A stretch of 64,000 bases of DNA from CAIKBL01 sp050247235 (GTDB lineage Bacteria; Pseudomonadota; Gammaproteobacteria; Ga0077536), in the NCBI GenBank assembly GCA_050247235.1, contig JBFWUN010000015.1, forward strand, positions 1-64,000, given 5' to 3'. A program made the translations under genes and the position numbers. The notes under the pieces were generated by a model. That model had not been told where the DNA came from. It worked only from the letters and a program-made list of their open reading frames with translations, and did not search any database. Positions 15,830-24,473 of this stretch are shown piece by piece; position 1 is the first letter of the stretch; every line of letters starts with the position of its first letter.

Positions 15830-17266
15830 TCAGGTTCCCAAGCGACGGATCGCAGCTTCCGTCGTGTACTGCCCGTAGGCCTCGTACCCGTCCGCTCCGA
15901 AGTCGCGCTTGTCGGTCATACCGCCCGACGTGCGCTGCGTGTGCTGGAAGGACGTGATACGGCCGGACTGGATGTCGTGCGAGTGCACGTACAACCAGCT
16001 CCACATGCCTCCCTTGCCGCGATCGGCGTCGGAATTGTGGACCTTGCCGCTGTTCTTCTCGAAGTTGTCGAAGCCCGCTTCCCACTGCTTCCAGACCTGG
16101 CCGCGCCGGTCGAAGCTGTTCATGGTGATCGGGGCGATGGTGCGCGCGTCGTACCAGATCCGCTTCTTGCTGTACGGAGCGCGCGGGTAGCCGGTGGGTT
16201 CGAGTTCGACCACGAACACTTCCGGCACCAGCGAGAACGAGGAGTTCCAGAACTTCTGGCCGGTCTTGCCGCCATGACGTTCCAGACGCCAGTTCTCGTT
16301 GACCGCGTTCCAGCCCACATCGTCGCGCGCCGGGTCGCCGTTGGTGGCGAGCAGGGCCGGACCGCGACCGACGAGCTTGAAGTTGCCCCAGGTCAGCGTC
16401 GGGTCGCCAGTCATCCACGCGTCCGTCAGGTAGAACGTCGAACCCGCGATCACCGGCTCGAAACGCTGGTTGGTCGGGAAGCGGCGCACGCGCTTGAAGG
16501 CCGGCAGGTAACCGAAGAAATCCGGGTACTGCGTGGCGTCATACGGCCAGATGTTGAGGATGGAGGTACCTTTCACGTCGTTCGGGTAGTCCCACACCGC
16601 CGACTGGTAACGCAGCACGCCCATGCCGTCCTTGTCGAGCGGCGTCGGCATGTAGGGCTTCGGATCCTGCGTGATACGGCAGGTTCCGGCCACTTCGCAC
16701 CACCAGTAATTGTAGTGGTACTGCTCGTTGCCGTCGGCGTCCATGTCGAATTCGTCGATGCAGTACTGCGCGACGTCGTAACGGCCCCAGCTCAGGTTGT
16801 GAGCCGCGATGACCTGCCCCGCTTCCGTCGGGTTGAGCCACGGAATACCACCGATCCAGGGCTTGCCGTCCTGCGTGACCACGTTGCCCTTCTCGTCGAA
16901 CTTGGCCTGGCCGTTGTGCGCCAGGGAGGCATCGAGGTAACGCGGGGGGTTGAGCTTGTAGACGTCACGCTGCGTCGGCGCGATGTCGCAAACACGGCCC
17001 TGCTGCTTGATCTGGATGTACGTCACCTCGTCCATCAAATCCTTGACGAGGTCAACGTTGTCAGCCGTCAGCTTGTCGCCGACGTTGATCTTGCCTTTTG
17101 TATAGGCGCCGATGTCGAGAAGCTCCTCGGGGTAGGCGCGATCGATCTTGCCATCCTCCGCGATCACGTCCCACAACGGCCGCAGCACCCCCGCGCAAAA
17201 TCCTGCACCCATGGTGTTCAGGAAATGGCGGCGGGAGTAACCCGGACCGTATTTCATGATGTGCAT
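15830..17266 (-). CDS. DUF1329 family protein with Tat signal
   Basis: 478 residues; ATG at 17266 behind a near-perfect AAGGAGGT site. The start YSRRHFLNTMGAGFCAG is a twin-arginine signal, so the protein is exported folded. The body shows DUF1329 features: dense Trp/Tyr, LPAFKRVRRFPTNQRFEPV, YLTDAWMTGDP, ARTIAPITMNSFDRRGQVWKQW and a C-terminal QHTQRTSGGMTD. The LolB/LppM-like fold known for the family suggests lipid or hydrophobic-ligand handling in the periplasm. DUF1329 partners normally sit beside DUF1302; here it is 14 kb from the DUF1302 gene, on the other side of the carboxylase and halogenase genes. It has its own terminator. Confidence 0.88.
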   Translation of the reverse strand: MHIMKYGPGYSRRHFLNTMGAGFCAGVLRPLWDVIAEDGKIDRAYPEELLDIGAYTKGKINVGDKLTADNVDLVKDLMDEVTYIQIKQQGRVCDIAPTQRDVYKLNPPRYLDASLAHNGQAKFDEKGNVVTQDGKPWIGGIPWLNPTEAGQVIAAHNLSWGRYDVAQYCIDEFDMDADGNEQYHYNYWWCEVAGTCRITQDPKPYMPTPLDKDGMGVLRYQSAVWDYPNDVKGTSILNIWPYDATQYPDFFGYLPAFKRVRRFPTNQRFEPVIAGSTFYLTDAWMTGDPTLTWGNFKLVGRGPALLATNGDPARDDVGWNAVNENWRLERHGGKTGQKFWNSSFSLVPEVFVVELEPTGYPRAPYSKKRIWYDARTIAPITMNSFDRRGQVWKQWEAGFDNFEKNSGKVHNSDADRGKGGMWSWLYVHSHDIQSGRITSFQHTQRTSGGMTDKRDFGADGYEAYGQYTTEAAIRRLGT

Positions 17267-17653
17267 TGAAACCTCCTTCAGCTAGCTAGTCATAACCACC
17301 TTCACGACATCCTGCGTGTTGGTGGCGTTACGCGTACGCGCGTTTAAAGCCGCCCTGCGACCTCATGTCGCTCCGCTCGCGCGGTGGCGAGTTCTCGAGA
17401 ACGCTCTTGTCTCCTCCCGCACCGAGCAGAAAAGCTGCGGCAGGGCCGGATTCTGTCATGGGAAACCCACCGTAGGAAGTACTCCGAGCCATCGAATGGC
17501 GCCGAGTGATCCCGGATTTCCTCGCGTCGCGCGACGCGAGCAGCGCGACGTTGCCGGTAAGTTCCGGCACGTCGGAACGAGGTTCATTCGACGCACGAAG
17601 AAACTGATCGTGCGGCGACGGATTGTGCGTTGCACACCGAATAAGGTGACCGC
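17267..17653. promoter_or_regulatory. Intergenic region with a 20-bp palindrome upstream of the DUF1329 gene
   Basis: 387 bases with no supported gene. It must hold the DUF1329 promoter, but no consensus pair stands out. Bases 17521-17540 are a perfect 20-bp palindrome of alternating G and C with half site CTCGCGTCGC. With no T-run it could be an operator or a structure ending the upstream flavoprotein transcript. A GCTAGCTAG stretch, rare in such GC-rich DNA, lies at 17281-17289, just before the Shine-Dalgarno site. Confidence 0.45.
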
Positions 17654-18868
17654 TCAGTCGGGAATTGGCCAGGGTTCCGGCCAGCGGCGACCGCGCACCA
17701 GCCCTTTCCAGTAGATGATCGGCATCACGTATTTCTTCAGCCAGTACATGCTGCGTCGCTCCTGGCCCTGGTCGAACGGGAACGTCTCGCACGGCTCGAG
17801 GTTGTAATCGAACTCGGCGAGCATCAGGCGACCGTACCCGGTGATCAGCGGACAGGAGGTGTACCCGTTGTACGTATCGGTGGGTGCTTCACCGCGCAGT
17901 CCACCGAGCAGGTTGTGCACCAGCACGAGCCCTTGCGCACGGATGGCCGCGGCGGTTTTCGAGGTCGGAAGGCTGCTCCCATCCCCGATGCCGTAGACGT
18001 TCGGATAACGGACATGCCGCAGGGTGGACTTGTCCACCTCCACCCAGCCCGCCGCATCGGCAAGCGGGCTCTTCTTCATGAAATCGAGTGCGCCCATCGG
18101 CGGCGTGACGTGGATGAAGTCATATTTCTCGACGTGCTCTTCCCCGCTGTCCAGGTCCCGAAAGACGGCTTCCCGCGCCTCCGGCCGCAGCGCGACGAGT
18201 TCCTGCTTGTACTTGACGTCGATGCCGCGTGCATCTGCGATCTTGACGAGTTCCTTTGCATACTTGGGCGCGCGGAAGATAGCGGCGCCGGCGCTCATGT
18301 ACGCGATCTGGCATTGGTCGCGGATGCCGGTCCGCCGGAAATGGTCCTCGGCAAGGAACATGATCTTCAATGGCGCCCCGGCGCACTTGATGGGCGTGCT
18401 CGGGATGGTGAAGAGCGCGCGACCACCGCGGAACGCCTGCAGTTGCGCCCACGTCGAGCTGACGCTCTCGAACGAATAGTTGCTGCAGATGCCGTTCCGG
18501 CCCAGCCCCTCCTTCAGTCCGGGAATCACGTCCCAGTTGATCTGGAGGCCCGGCGCGACGACCAGTGCGTCATAGGTGAGCCGCTCGCCGCCGCGCGTGA
18601 GCACCGCGTTCTCCTCCGGCCGGAACTCTTGTGCCGCATCCCGGATCCAGCGGACACCCTTGGGGATCAGCTCGCCCATGGACCGTTGGCTGCGTTCGCG
18701 GGGATAGACGCCACCGCCTACCAAGGTCCACAGCGGCTGGTAGTAGTGATGCTCGGAGGGCTCTACGAGCAGGACTTCCAGGGACGGTGCCAGCCGGCGG
18801 ATGCGCCCGGCGACGTTGAGTCCGGCAGCCCCCCCGCCGACGACCACGACTCGATGATTGTTACCCAT
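17654..18868 (-). CDS. Sulfide:quinone oxidoreductase-like flavoprotein
   Basis: 404 residues. Two-dinucleotide-binding flavoprotein: FAD motif VVVVGGGAAGLNVAGR at residues 7-22, EHHYYQPLWTLVGGG at 39-53, and YGIGDGSSLPTSKTAAA near 292-308. Two cysteines sit where sulfide:quinone reductases have their redox-active pair, C162 in STPIKCAGAP and C339 in YTSCPLITGYG, which fits the type II (SQOR-like) group. The reaction would be oxidation of sulfide to zero-valent sulfur with electron transfer to the quinone pool at the membrane. It stands alone on the minus strand; no persulfide dioxygenase or rhodanese is nearby. A related quinone-linked role is possible. Confidence 0.82.
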   Translation of the reverse strand: MGNNHRVVVVGGGAAGLNVAGRIRRLAPSLEVLLVEPSEHHYYQPLWTLVGGGVYPRERSQRSMGELIPKGVRWIRDAAQEFRPEENAVLTRGGERLTYDALVVAPGLQINWDVIPGLKEGLGRNGICSNYSFESVSSTWAQLQAFRGGRALFTIPSTPIKCAGAPLKIMFLAEDHFRRTGIRDQCQIAYMSAGAAIFRAPKYAKELVKIADARGIDVKYKQELVALRPEAREAVFRDLDSGEEHVEKYDFIHVTPPMGALDFMKKSPLADAAGWVEVDKSTLRHVRYPNVYGIGDGSSLPTSKTAAAIRAQGLVLVHNLLGGLRGEAPTDTYNGYTSCPLITGYGRLMLAEFDYNLEPCETFPFDQGQERRSMYWLKKYVMPIIYWKGLVRGRRWPEPWPIPD

Positions 18869-19097
18869 GTGCTCCTCCAGGACGTGCCTACGGGTCCGGT
18901 CTTATAAGAATGAGGCGTACCTGCGGTGAGACGGGCGGTGTTGCGCCGCGCCGTATGGCGGGCTGCCATGCCCGCCCCCTCAGTCAGCGTGTCACTATAG
19001 GCATTCACCCTAGACCATGCCACCGTGATGGCATGCCTTGCAGGCCGCGGTGATGCGGGCGAACCGGTGATCGATGTCCAGGCGCGGAGAGGTTGTC

Positions 19098-19853
19098 GTG
19101 AACGCCGCTGCGGATCCTTTTTCAGCACCCGTCGGGCGGCACTCGGCAACACTGACAGCGCTGCTCGCGGAACGTGAAAGTACTCGGCGACGGACATTGC
19201 GCCTGTGGCTGACGCGCGCCGGGCACGCGGTCACGGCGGTCGCCACCGCGACGGATCTCGCCGCCGCGTGGCACGCTGATCCGCCCTGGGCACTCCGGGT
19301 TCTCGATCCCGACCTGCTCGGGGATGTCGTCGGTCGACGCGATCGTGCAGACGATGCGTCGGCGGGGATTGTCTGGGCACCGCGGACGCCGGGCCCTCCG
19401 TCCTGCGCATTCGGTCCCGGCGTCGCGACATACTGCCCGCGTGCGCGCCGCCCCTCGACATTCGCCGCGCTCTGCAGACACGTCCTCGCGCCGGACACGG
19501 CGATTCACCTGGACGGCCCCACGGTGGGCGAATTGCTGGATGTCGTCGGTCCGCGCGAGTCGGCCATGCTCGTGGCCCGCTTCGAAGCGGACACGCGTGC
19601 GCTCATCGAGACGCTGGCGCGCGCCGCGGCCAGCGCGGATGACCCGGCATGGCAACGCGCGCTCCACACGGTGCTGGGCAGCACGGCGTCGATCGGCGCG
19701 CGCGGACTGCACGACATCCTGGCGGCGCAGCCACGGCGGCTGGAATCGATTCCATGGAGGGATGTCGCGCCACGGATCGAGCGGTCGCTCGCGATGACGC
19801 TGCGATGCCTGGCGCGCGCGGCCGACGCCTATCGCGCGGCGGCGTCGGACTGA
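19098..19853 (+). CDS. Orphan HPt-domain protein with degenerate receiver-like N-terminus
   Basis: 251 residues from a GTG at 19098 that has GGAGAGG six bases upstream; an in-frame ATG at 19074 is possible. Residues about 140-215 match the histidine phosphotransfer fold: LLDVVGPRESAMLVARFEADT followed by ALHTVLGSTASIGARGL, where H190 would accept phosphate (family pattern HxLKGSxxxxGA). Residues 17-95 resemble a response-regulator receiver in length and register (RRTLRLWLTRAGHAVTAVATATDLAAAW) but lack the DD pair and the phosphorylated Asp. The middle is Pro/Cys-rich. A phosphorelay role is inferred; the nearest kinase is 7.5 kb away. Its 3' end overlaps the convergent zincin-like gene by 25 bases. 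Confidence 0.65.
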   Translation: MNAAADPFSAPVGRHSATLTALLAERESTRRRTLRLWLTRAGHAVTAVATATDLAAAWHADPPWALRVLDPDLLGDVVGRRDRADDASAGIVWAPRTPGPPSCAFGPGVATYCPRARRPSTFAALCRHVLAPDTAIHLDGPTVGELLDVVGPRESAMLVARFEADTRALIETLARAAASADDPAWQRALHTVLGSTASIGARGLHDILAAQPRRLESIPWRDVAPRIERSLAMTLRCLARAADAYRAAASD

Positions 19854-20419
19854 GACGCGGGCTGCCGTCGCAACCGTTCGCGGGCATGATCCTGGGCCAC
19901 GTACGCGGGGGCTTCGAGTGGATGGGCCCGATCCTGACAGCCACCGCATGCGCTCATGCCGCGCACGTAGTCGCATTTGAATCCATTGCGTCCGCGCGCA
20001 GCGAACTGCCGCAGGTGCACGAACTCGTGCGCCATCACTTCGGCCAGGCCGTCCGCGCTCATGCCGCGCAGCCCGTCGTCGAGCAACATCCGGCCGGGCG
20101 CGGGTACCAGTCCAGTTCCATTCAACAGGGGACAGAAGCGGATCTCGATTCCGGCGGCGCCACCGGGGACGAGCAGGCCGACCTCCTCGAGCCGCGCGAG
20201 CGCCGCGGCAACCCGGGCAGCGTCGCCAGGGTTTTCGGGCGATTTCGCGCACTTGAGCATCGCGAACGATGCAAACAGGTCGAAGGCGTTGACGCAGTCG
20301 AACTCGCCGGCAAATGGCGCCCACGGTGACGCCTCGAGCGCGTCGTCGAGTTCGGTCGCGGAGGCGACCACGACGGAGCACGTGACGGCCAGCCACGCGG
20401 CGGCGCCGCAGAACCGCAA
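19829..20419 (-). CDS. Small secreted zincin-like protein (HEFVH)
   Basis: 196 residues. Signal peptide at 1-21 (AAAWLAVTCSVVVASA), then a mostly helical domain with six or more cysteines. H131-E-F-V-H135 is a zinc-metalloprotease HExxH motif in a hydrophobic helix (LAEVMAHEFVHLRQF), and a later HPLEAPAYVAQ could supply a glutamate ligand as in gluzincins. I cannot place it in a named peptidase family. It begins only two bases from the end of the HyuB gene, so it is probably the last gene of the HyuA-HyuB operon, with no obvious functional link. Confidence 0.7.
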   Translation of the reverse strand: MRFCGAAAWLAVTCSVVVASATELDDALEASPWAPFAGEFDCVNAFDLFASFAMLKCAKSPENPGDAARVAAALARLEEVGLLVPGGAAGIEIRFCPLLNGTGLVPAPGRMLLDDGLRGMSADGLAEVMAHEFVHLRQFAARGRNGFKCDYVRGMSACGGCQDRAHPLEAPAYVAQDHARERLRRQPASQSDAAAR

Positions 20420-20421
20420 CG

Positions 20422-22227
20422 TCAGCGCCGGGCTGTGCGCAGCTGCTGCCGCAGCGTGTCAGTGGCTGCCATATCCACCGTGAGCGTGTCATCGTCGGCC
20501 GTGCCAACCAGCACCACGCCGTACACGTCGCGGGCGCGTTCGGCGGTCTCCCAGCGTTCCATGACGTCCCGGCACACCCGCGCCGGCGCGCGCTCGAGCG
20601 GGTCGCCGTAACCGCCGCCGCCCGCATCGAATCCGCGGATCCACTCACCCGGCTCCAATCGGCATTCAACGACCCCGGGAAGCTTCTCGGTCTGCCCGTC
20701 GCGCGTAATCCGATAGGTGGCCGCCGCCGGCCCCGGCTGCCCGCCCCGCACGCCCTGCGGTGGATTGACCTGGCCATCGCACGACACCACGACCGTCATC
20801 GGGTCTCGGCGCGGTCCATACATCAGGTCGGAACCGGGCGCCCCGCGGTGGCGCCCGGCGCCGCCGCCCCCGGGGATTACCCGCAGGTGCTTCACGAGGA
20901 TCGGGTACTTCGATTCGTCGACTTCGACGCTTCCGCGGTACATCAGGCCGGCGGCGACCGGCAACCCGTAATTCAGCCAGCCGTCGGTGGTCGGCGTTGC
21001 CGGTCCGCCGTTCGTGATCAGCCATTCCTGGTTGATGAAGGGACCGTTGCGACGCCAGTCGTTGCCCGAGATGACACCAGCGCCCGCCCCCATGCCGATG
21101 GCACCTTCCGCGAGACCGTGTCCGTCGCCGATCGCGGCGAATGCAGACTGCGTGACATTGACGATGCGATCGCCGATGTTGGTGGTTGCCATCGAGCAGC
21201 TGTGCGGAAATTTCGGCACCCCGGTGATGCATCCTTCGCGAAGGTGCACCCGCACGCGCGCGAACGATCCGGCATTGTGGGGAACGTCCGGATCCATGCA
21301 ATTGAACACGCCGCACATCGCGTTCGACGTCGCGCATGCCACCGACTCGTTGAGCCCGAAGGCCATGTTGTCGGGGTTGTGCGTAAGGTCCACGTCGATA
21401 TACCCGTCAGTGGTGTCCACCGCGATGTCCACGCGAATCGGCAGCCCGTCCGGCAGCACCGGTGGCAGGGGATCGTAGACCGTGGTGTTGGACAAGCGGC
21501 CCGGTGGCATCTTCTTGATGGCATCCACCATCCGGCGCTCGGAATACGCGAACCAGTGCTCGATGAATGACCTGATGACGTCGATCCCGTAGCGCCGGGT
21601 CAGTTCCGTGAGTCGGCGTTCACCGATGCGTGCCGCGCCGATCTCGGCCAGGAAATCGCCATACCATTGCTCCGGCACGCGGATGCGCCGCTTGCACATA
21701 CGGATGATGTCGTCGACGTCACGATAATCCCGCTGTACCCGCACGCACGGGAAAATCAGCGCACCTTCCTCGTAGATATCCTTGGCGTACGCATGATAGG
21801 TGGACGGGATGGAGTTCCCGCAGTCGGCCTGGTGCGCCTTGGCGCATGTTGTAAACAGGTGCTCCCCGTCCACGAACACCGGCACCATCACCATGTGATC
21901 AGCGGGGTGGGTGTTCCCCAGGTAGGGATCGTTGTGCAGGAAAGCATCACCGGGGGCCAGGTCCGCGTGCAGGTCGCACATCGACTGCGATTGCAGGCTG
22001 GAACCGAAGATGTGCACAGGCAGGCCTTCGCCGGGACATAGCAGCCGGTTGTCGCCGGTCACGATTGAGCATGAAAAATCCCGCACCACCGCGAGCACCG
22101 CCGAGCGGGCGGTGCGCAGCAGCGTGTTCGACATCTCGCGCACGATGGCATTCAGGCGGTTGGCGAGCACCGCCATCAGGATCGGATCGAACTCCTGTCC
22201 GGCGGGCTTGGCTTGCTTCACGTTCAT
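20422..22227 (-). CDS. Hydantoinase B/oxoprolinase family protein
   Basis: 601 residues. Family blocks: MANRLN-like start followed by EMSNTLLRTARSAVLAVVRDFSC, HIFGSSLQ, GDAFLHNDPYLGNTHPADHMVMVPVF, the CIT/PKFPHSCSMATTNIGDR region and a glycine-rich GFDAGGGGYGDPLERAP end. This is the normal-size HyuB (about 600 residues), shorter than the carboxylase member at 7183-9423. Its ATG overlaps the stop of the HyuA gene (ATGA). HyuA/HyuB pairs act as N-methylhydantoinase, 5-oxoprolinase or acetone-carboxylase-like enzymes; which applies here cannot be told. No small gamma subunit is present, which speaks against acetone carboxylase. Confidence 0.87.
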   Translation of the reverse strand: MNVKQAKPAGQEFDPILMAVLANRLNAIVREMSNTLLRTARSAVLAVVRDFSCSIVTGDNRLLCPGEGLPVHIFGSSLQSQSMCDLHADLAPGDAFLHNDPYLGNTHPADHMVMVPVFVDGEHLFTTCAKAHQADCGNSIPSTYHAYAKDIYEEGALIFPCVRVQRDYRDVDDIIRMCKRRIRVPEQWYGDFLAEIGAARIGERRLTELTRRYGIDVIRSFIEHWFAYSERRMVDAIKKMPPGRLSNTTVYDPLPPVLPDGLPIRVDIAVDTTDGYIDVDLTHNPDNMAFGLNESVACATSNAMCGVFNCMDPDVPHNAGSFARVRVHLREGCITGVPKFPHSCSMATTNIGDRIVNVTQSAFAAIGDGHGLAEGAIGMGAGAGVISGNDWRRNGPFINQEWLITNGGPATPTTDGWLNYGLPVAAGLMYRGSVEVDESKYPILVKHLRVIPGGGGAGRHRGAPGSDLMYGPRRDPMTVVVSCDGQVNPPQGVRGGQPGPAAATYRITRDGQTEKLPGVVECRLEPGEWIRGFDAGGGGYGDPLERAPARVCRDVMERWETAERARDVYGVVLVGTADDDTLTVDMAATDTLRQQLRTARR

Positions 22228-24311
22228 GTCAGGTCCTCCGCGGGCGGGGTGACGATGTAGCGGCCACCGGGGCTGACGCGCGCGACGGCGCCCGGGTAAA
22301 CCACGAGCGTGGATGTATCCTCCTCGATGATCGCCGGGCCGTCGATGCGCGCCCCGGCGGGCAGTTCGGCCCCCAGGTAGATCGCGGTGTCGACGAGGCC
22401 CTGACCGAAATGGCAGCGACGGACGCGATCCGGTCGTGCGATCTGCTGGGCGAGATCCTTGGTCGGTTCGAGGCTGGGAGCGTTCACCTTGCCAATCAGC
22501 CGCCCGCGCCAGTTCAGGAATTCAACCGCGTTGTTCTCGTCGTGCACCGCGAACACCCGTTCGTGCACACGGTGAAATTCCTCCACCAGCGCGTCGACAT
22601 CGGCCTGCGTCGCGAACTCGCGGGCGGGCACGTCGACGTCGAGCTCCCAGACCTGGAAGCGGTAGCGGGCCTCGACGAAATATCGCTTCTCGAGCTGCGG
22701 AAATCCGCGCGCGCGCAAACGCTCCGCGAATTCCTCCAGGCGTCCATCGATATCGGTGAGTGCCGCGTTGACCCCGCGGAAATCGAAATCGTCGGAAGCG
22801 GTCAGCTTGCTCGCCCCGGCCTCGGTGATGATGTCGGAGAACTGCATGCCGGAGGCGGACAGCGCGCCGGCCGTGCGCGGCACCAGCACCGTGCGGCAGC
22901 CGAGTTCCCGCGCAATCGGCACGATGTTCAGGCCGCCGGCACCGCCGCCGCCGATCAGCGCCGACTCGCTGGGATCGATCCCTTCGTTGATCGTGAGCTC
23001 CTTGATCGCCTGGATCATGTTCTCGCTGGCGACGGCGACGATTGCCCACGCCGCACGCTCGACGCTCTGTCCCAGCTGCTCGGCAATCCGCCCGATCGCG
23101 CCGCGTGCGGCGGCCTCGTCGAGCTGCATGCGCCCGCCGAGGAAATGTGCCGGATCGAAATAGCCGAGCACGACGGCGGCATCGGTAACCGTCGGAGACT
23201 CACCGCCGCGCCCGTAACACGCCGGCCCGGGCTCCGATCCCGCGGACTGCGGCCCCACGCGGAGCAAACCGCCGGGATCCACCCACGCGATCGAGCCGCC
23301 GCCCGCTCCGATGGAATGCACCGCGACAGACGACATGCCGAGGTTGTCTCCCGTCCACTGCGGGCCGAGCCAGGTGTCGCGCGAGAACTCGACCTGCCCG
23401 TCGCGGACTAGGCTCACGTCGAACGTGGTACCGCCAGCATCGCAGACGATCACGTTGTCGGACAGCCCCTCGGCCTGTACGTAGGCGAGACCGGCGATAG
23501 GTGCCATCGCGGGGCCTGATTTCACCAGGTAGATGGGGCGCTTCACGACGTCCGCGAGATGCATCACGCCGCCGAACGACGTGCTCACGAGTACGTCGTT
23601 GCGATAGCCGGCCGCGCGCAAGTCTGCTTCAAGGTCCGAGAGATACTTCTGCATCAGCGGCTTGAGCGACGCATCGATCGCGGTGGAGGACGCGCGTCGA
23701 TACTCCCGGAGAATCGGGTTGAGCTGGTGCGACAGCGTGTACGGAATGCCGGGCAAGGTTTCCGCGATGAGTTCGCCGACGCGCTGCTCGTGATGCGGAT
23801 TGGCGATTGACCAGAGGAGGCATACTGCGACGGCTTCGATGCCGCGCCCCGGGAACGTTGCCAGCACCCGTCGCAGCGCGGCTTCGTCGAGCGGGGTCTC
23901 CACGCCGCCCTCGGCGTTGATGCGTTCCACCACTTCGTAGGTGTAACGCCGCGGAATGTACGGATCCGGGTATTCCATCCGCAGGTTGTGCGGTTCGGCC
24001 TTGCCGCCTTCCTTGAGCAGCAGGACATCCGGAAAACCGGCCGTGGTCAGGAACGCGGTCCGTGCGATCTTGCGTTCGACAATGCCATTGGTCGCTCGGG
24101 TGGTGCCGTAGAGGAACATCGCGGTGTCCGCGAGCAGCGCGTCGGCTGTGATGCCGAGCTGTTCAGCAGCAACCCGCAGTCCGGCCTCGATGCTCGCGAA
24201 CGCGCGACGCCGATCGGTCAGCGCCTTGCCGATCGTGAACCTGCCGGCGTCGTCCGTGACGACCACGTCCGTGAACGTGCCGCCGGTATCGACCGAAATC
24301 CGAAAAGACAT
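22224..24311 (-). CDS. Hydantoinase A/oxoprolinase family protein
   Basis: 695 residues from the ATG at 24311; the open frame continues 37 codons further but the family start RISVDTGGTFTDVVVTDD falls right after this Met. ATPase motifs: VDTGGTFTDVV at 5-15, CDAGGTTFDVSLV near 290, GGGGAGGLNIVPIARELG near 460. It is ATP-dependent and pairs with the HyuB gene that follows with a four-base overlap. The start lies 163 bases from the divergent E1 alpha gene. Substrates of such pairs are cyclic amides (hydantoins, 5-oxoproline) or ketones. Confidence 0.88.
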   Translation of the reverse strand: MSFRISVDTGGTFTDVVVTDDAGRFTIGKALTDRRRAFASIEAGLRVAAEQLGITADALLADTAMFLYGTTRATNGIVERKIARTAFLTTAGFPDVLLLKEGGKAEPHNLRMEYPDPYIPRRYTYEVVERINAEGGVETPLDEAALRRVLATFPGRGIEAVAVCLLWSIANPHHEQRVGELIAETLPGIPYTLSHQLNPILREYRRASSTAIDASLKPLMQKYLSDLEADLRAAGYRNDVLVSTSFGGVMHLADVVKRPIYLVKSGPAMAPIAGLAYVQAEGLSDNVIVCDAGGTTFDVSLVRDGQVEFSRDTWLGPQWTGDNLGMSSVAVHSIGAGGGSIAWVDPGGLLRVGPQSAGSEPGPACYGRGGESPTVTDAAVVLGYFDPAHFLGGRMQLDEAAARGAIGRIAEQLGQSVERAAWAIVAVASENMIQAIKELTINEGIDPSESALIGGGGAGGLNIVPIARELGCRTVLVPRTAGALSASGMQFSDIITEAGASKLTASDDFDFRGVNAALTDIDGRLEEFAERLRARGFPQLEKRYFVEARYRFQVWELDVDVPAREFATQADVDALVEEFHRVHERVFAVHDENNAVEFLNWRGRLIGKVNAPSLEPTKDLAQQIARPDRVRRCHFGQGLVDTAIYLGAELPAGARIDGPAIIEEDTSTLVVYPGAVARVSPGGRYIVTPPAEDLT

Positions 24312-24415
24312 GGAGAGAATCCCCGTGGTTGTCGCCGGTTTGCACCGGCTTCGATGTTTCGCCGCAAGGTACGGAAGGGCGACTGGGGCGTCAACGGGGA
24401 TGCCCGCCGACCGCG

Positions 24416-24444
24416 CTGTCAACGCCGGGGACTTACGCTATGCT
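24416..24444 (+). promoter_or_regulatory. Candidate promoter of the E1 alpha/beta - two-component operon
   Basis: CTGTCA (24416-24421) and TATGCT (24439-24444) are 17 bp apart, giving a start near 24451 and a 23-base leader with a CGGAGAA ribosome site at 24462-24468. Both boxes match four of six consensus bases. Confidence 0.4.
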
Positions 24445-24473
24445 CGGAGCCGTCGCACCCCGCGGAGAATGCC

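Noticed and set aside
19122..20777. Long minus-strand frame spanning the HPt, zincin and HyuB genes
   Set aside because: It crosses three supported genes in other frames, is extremely Arg-rich and shows no domain.
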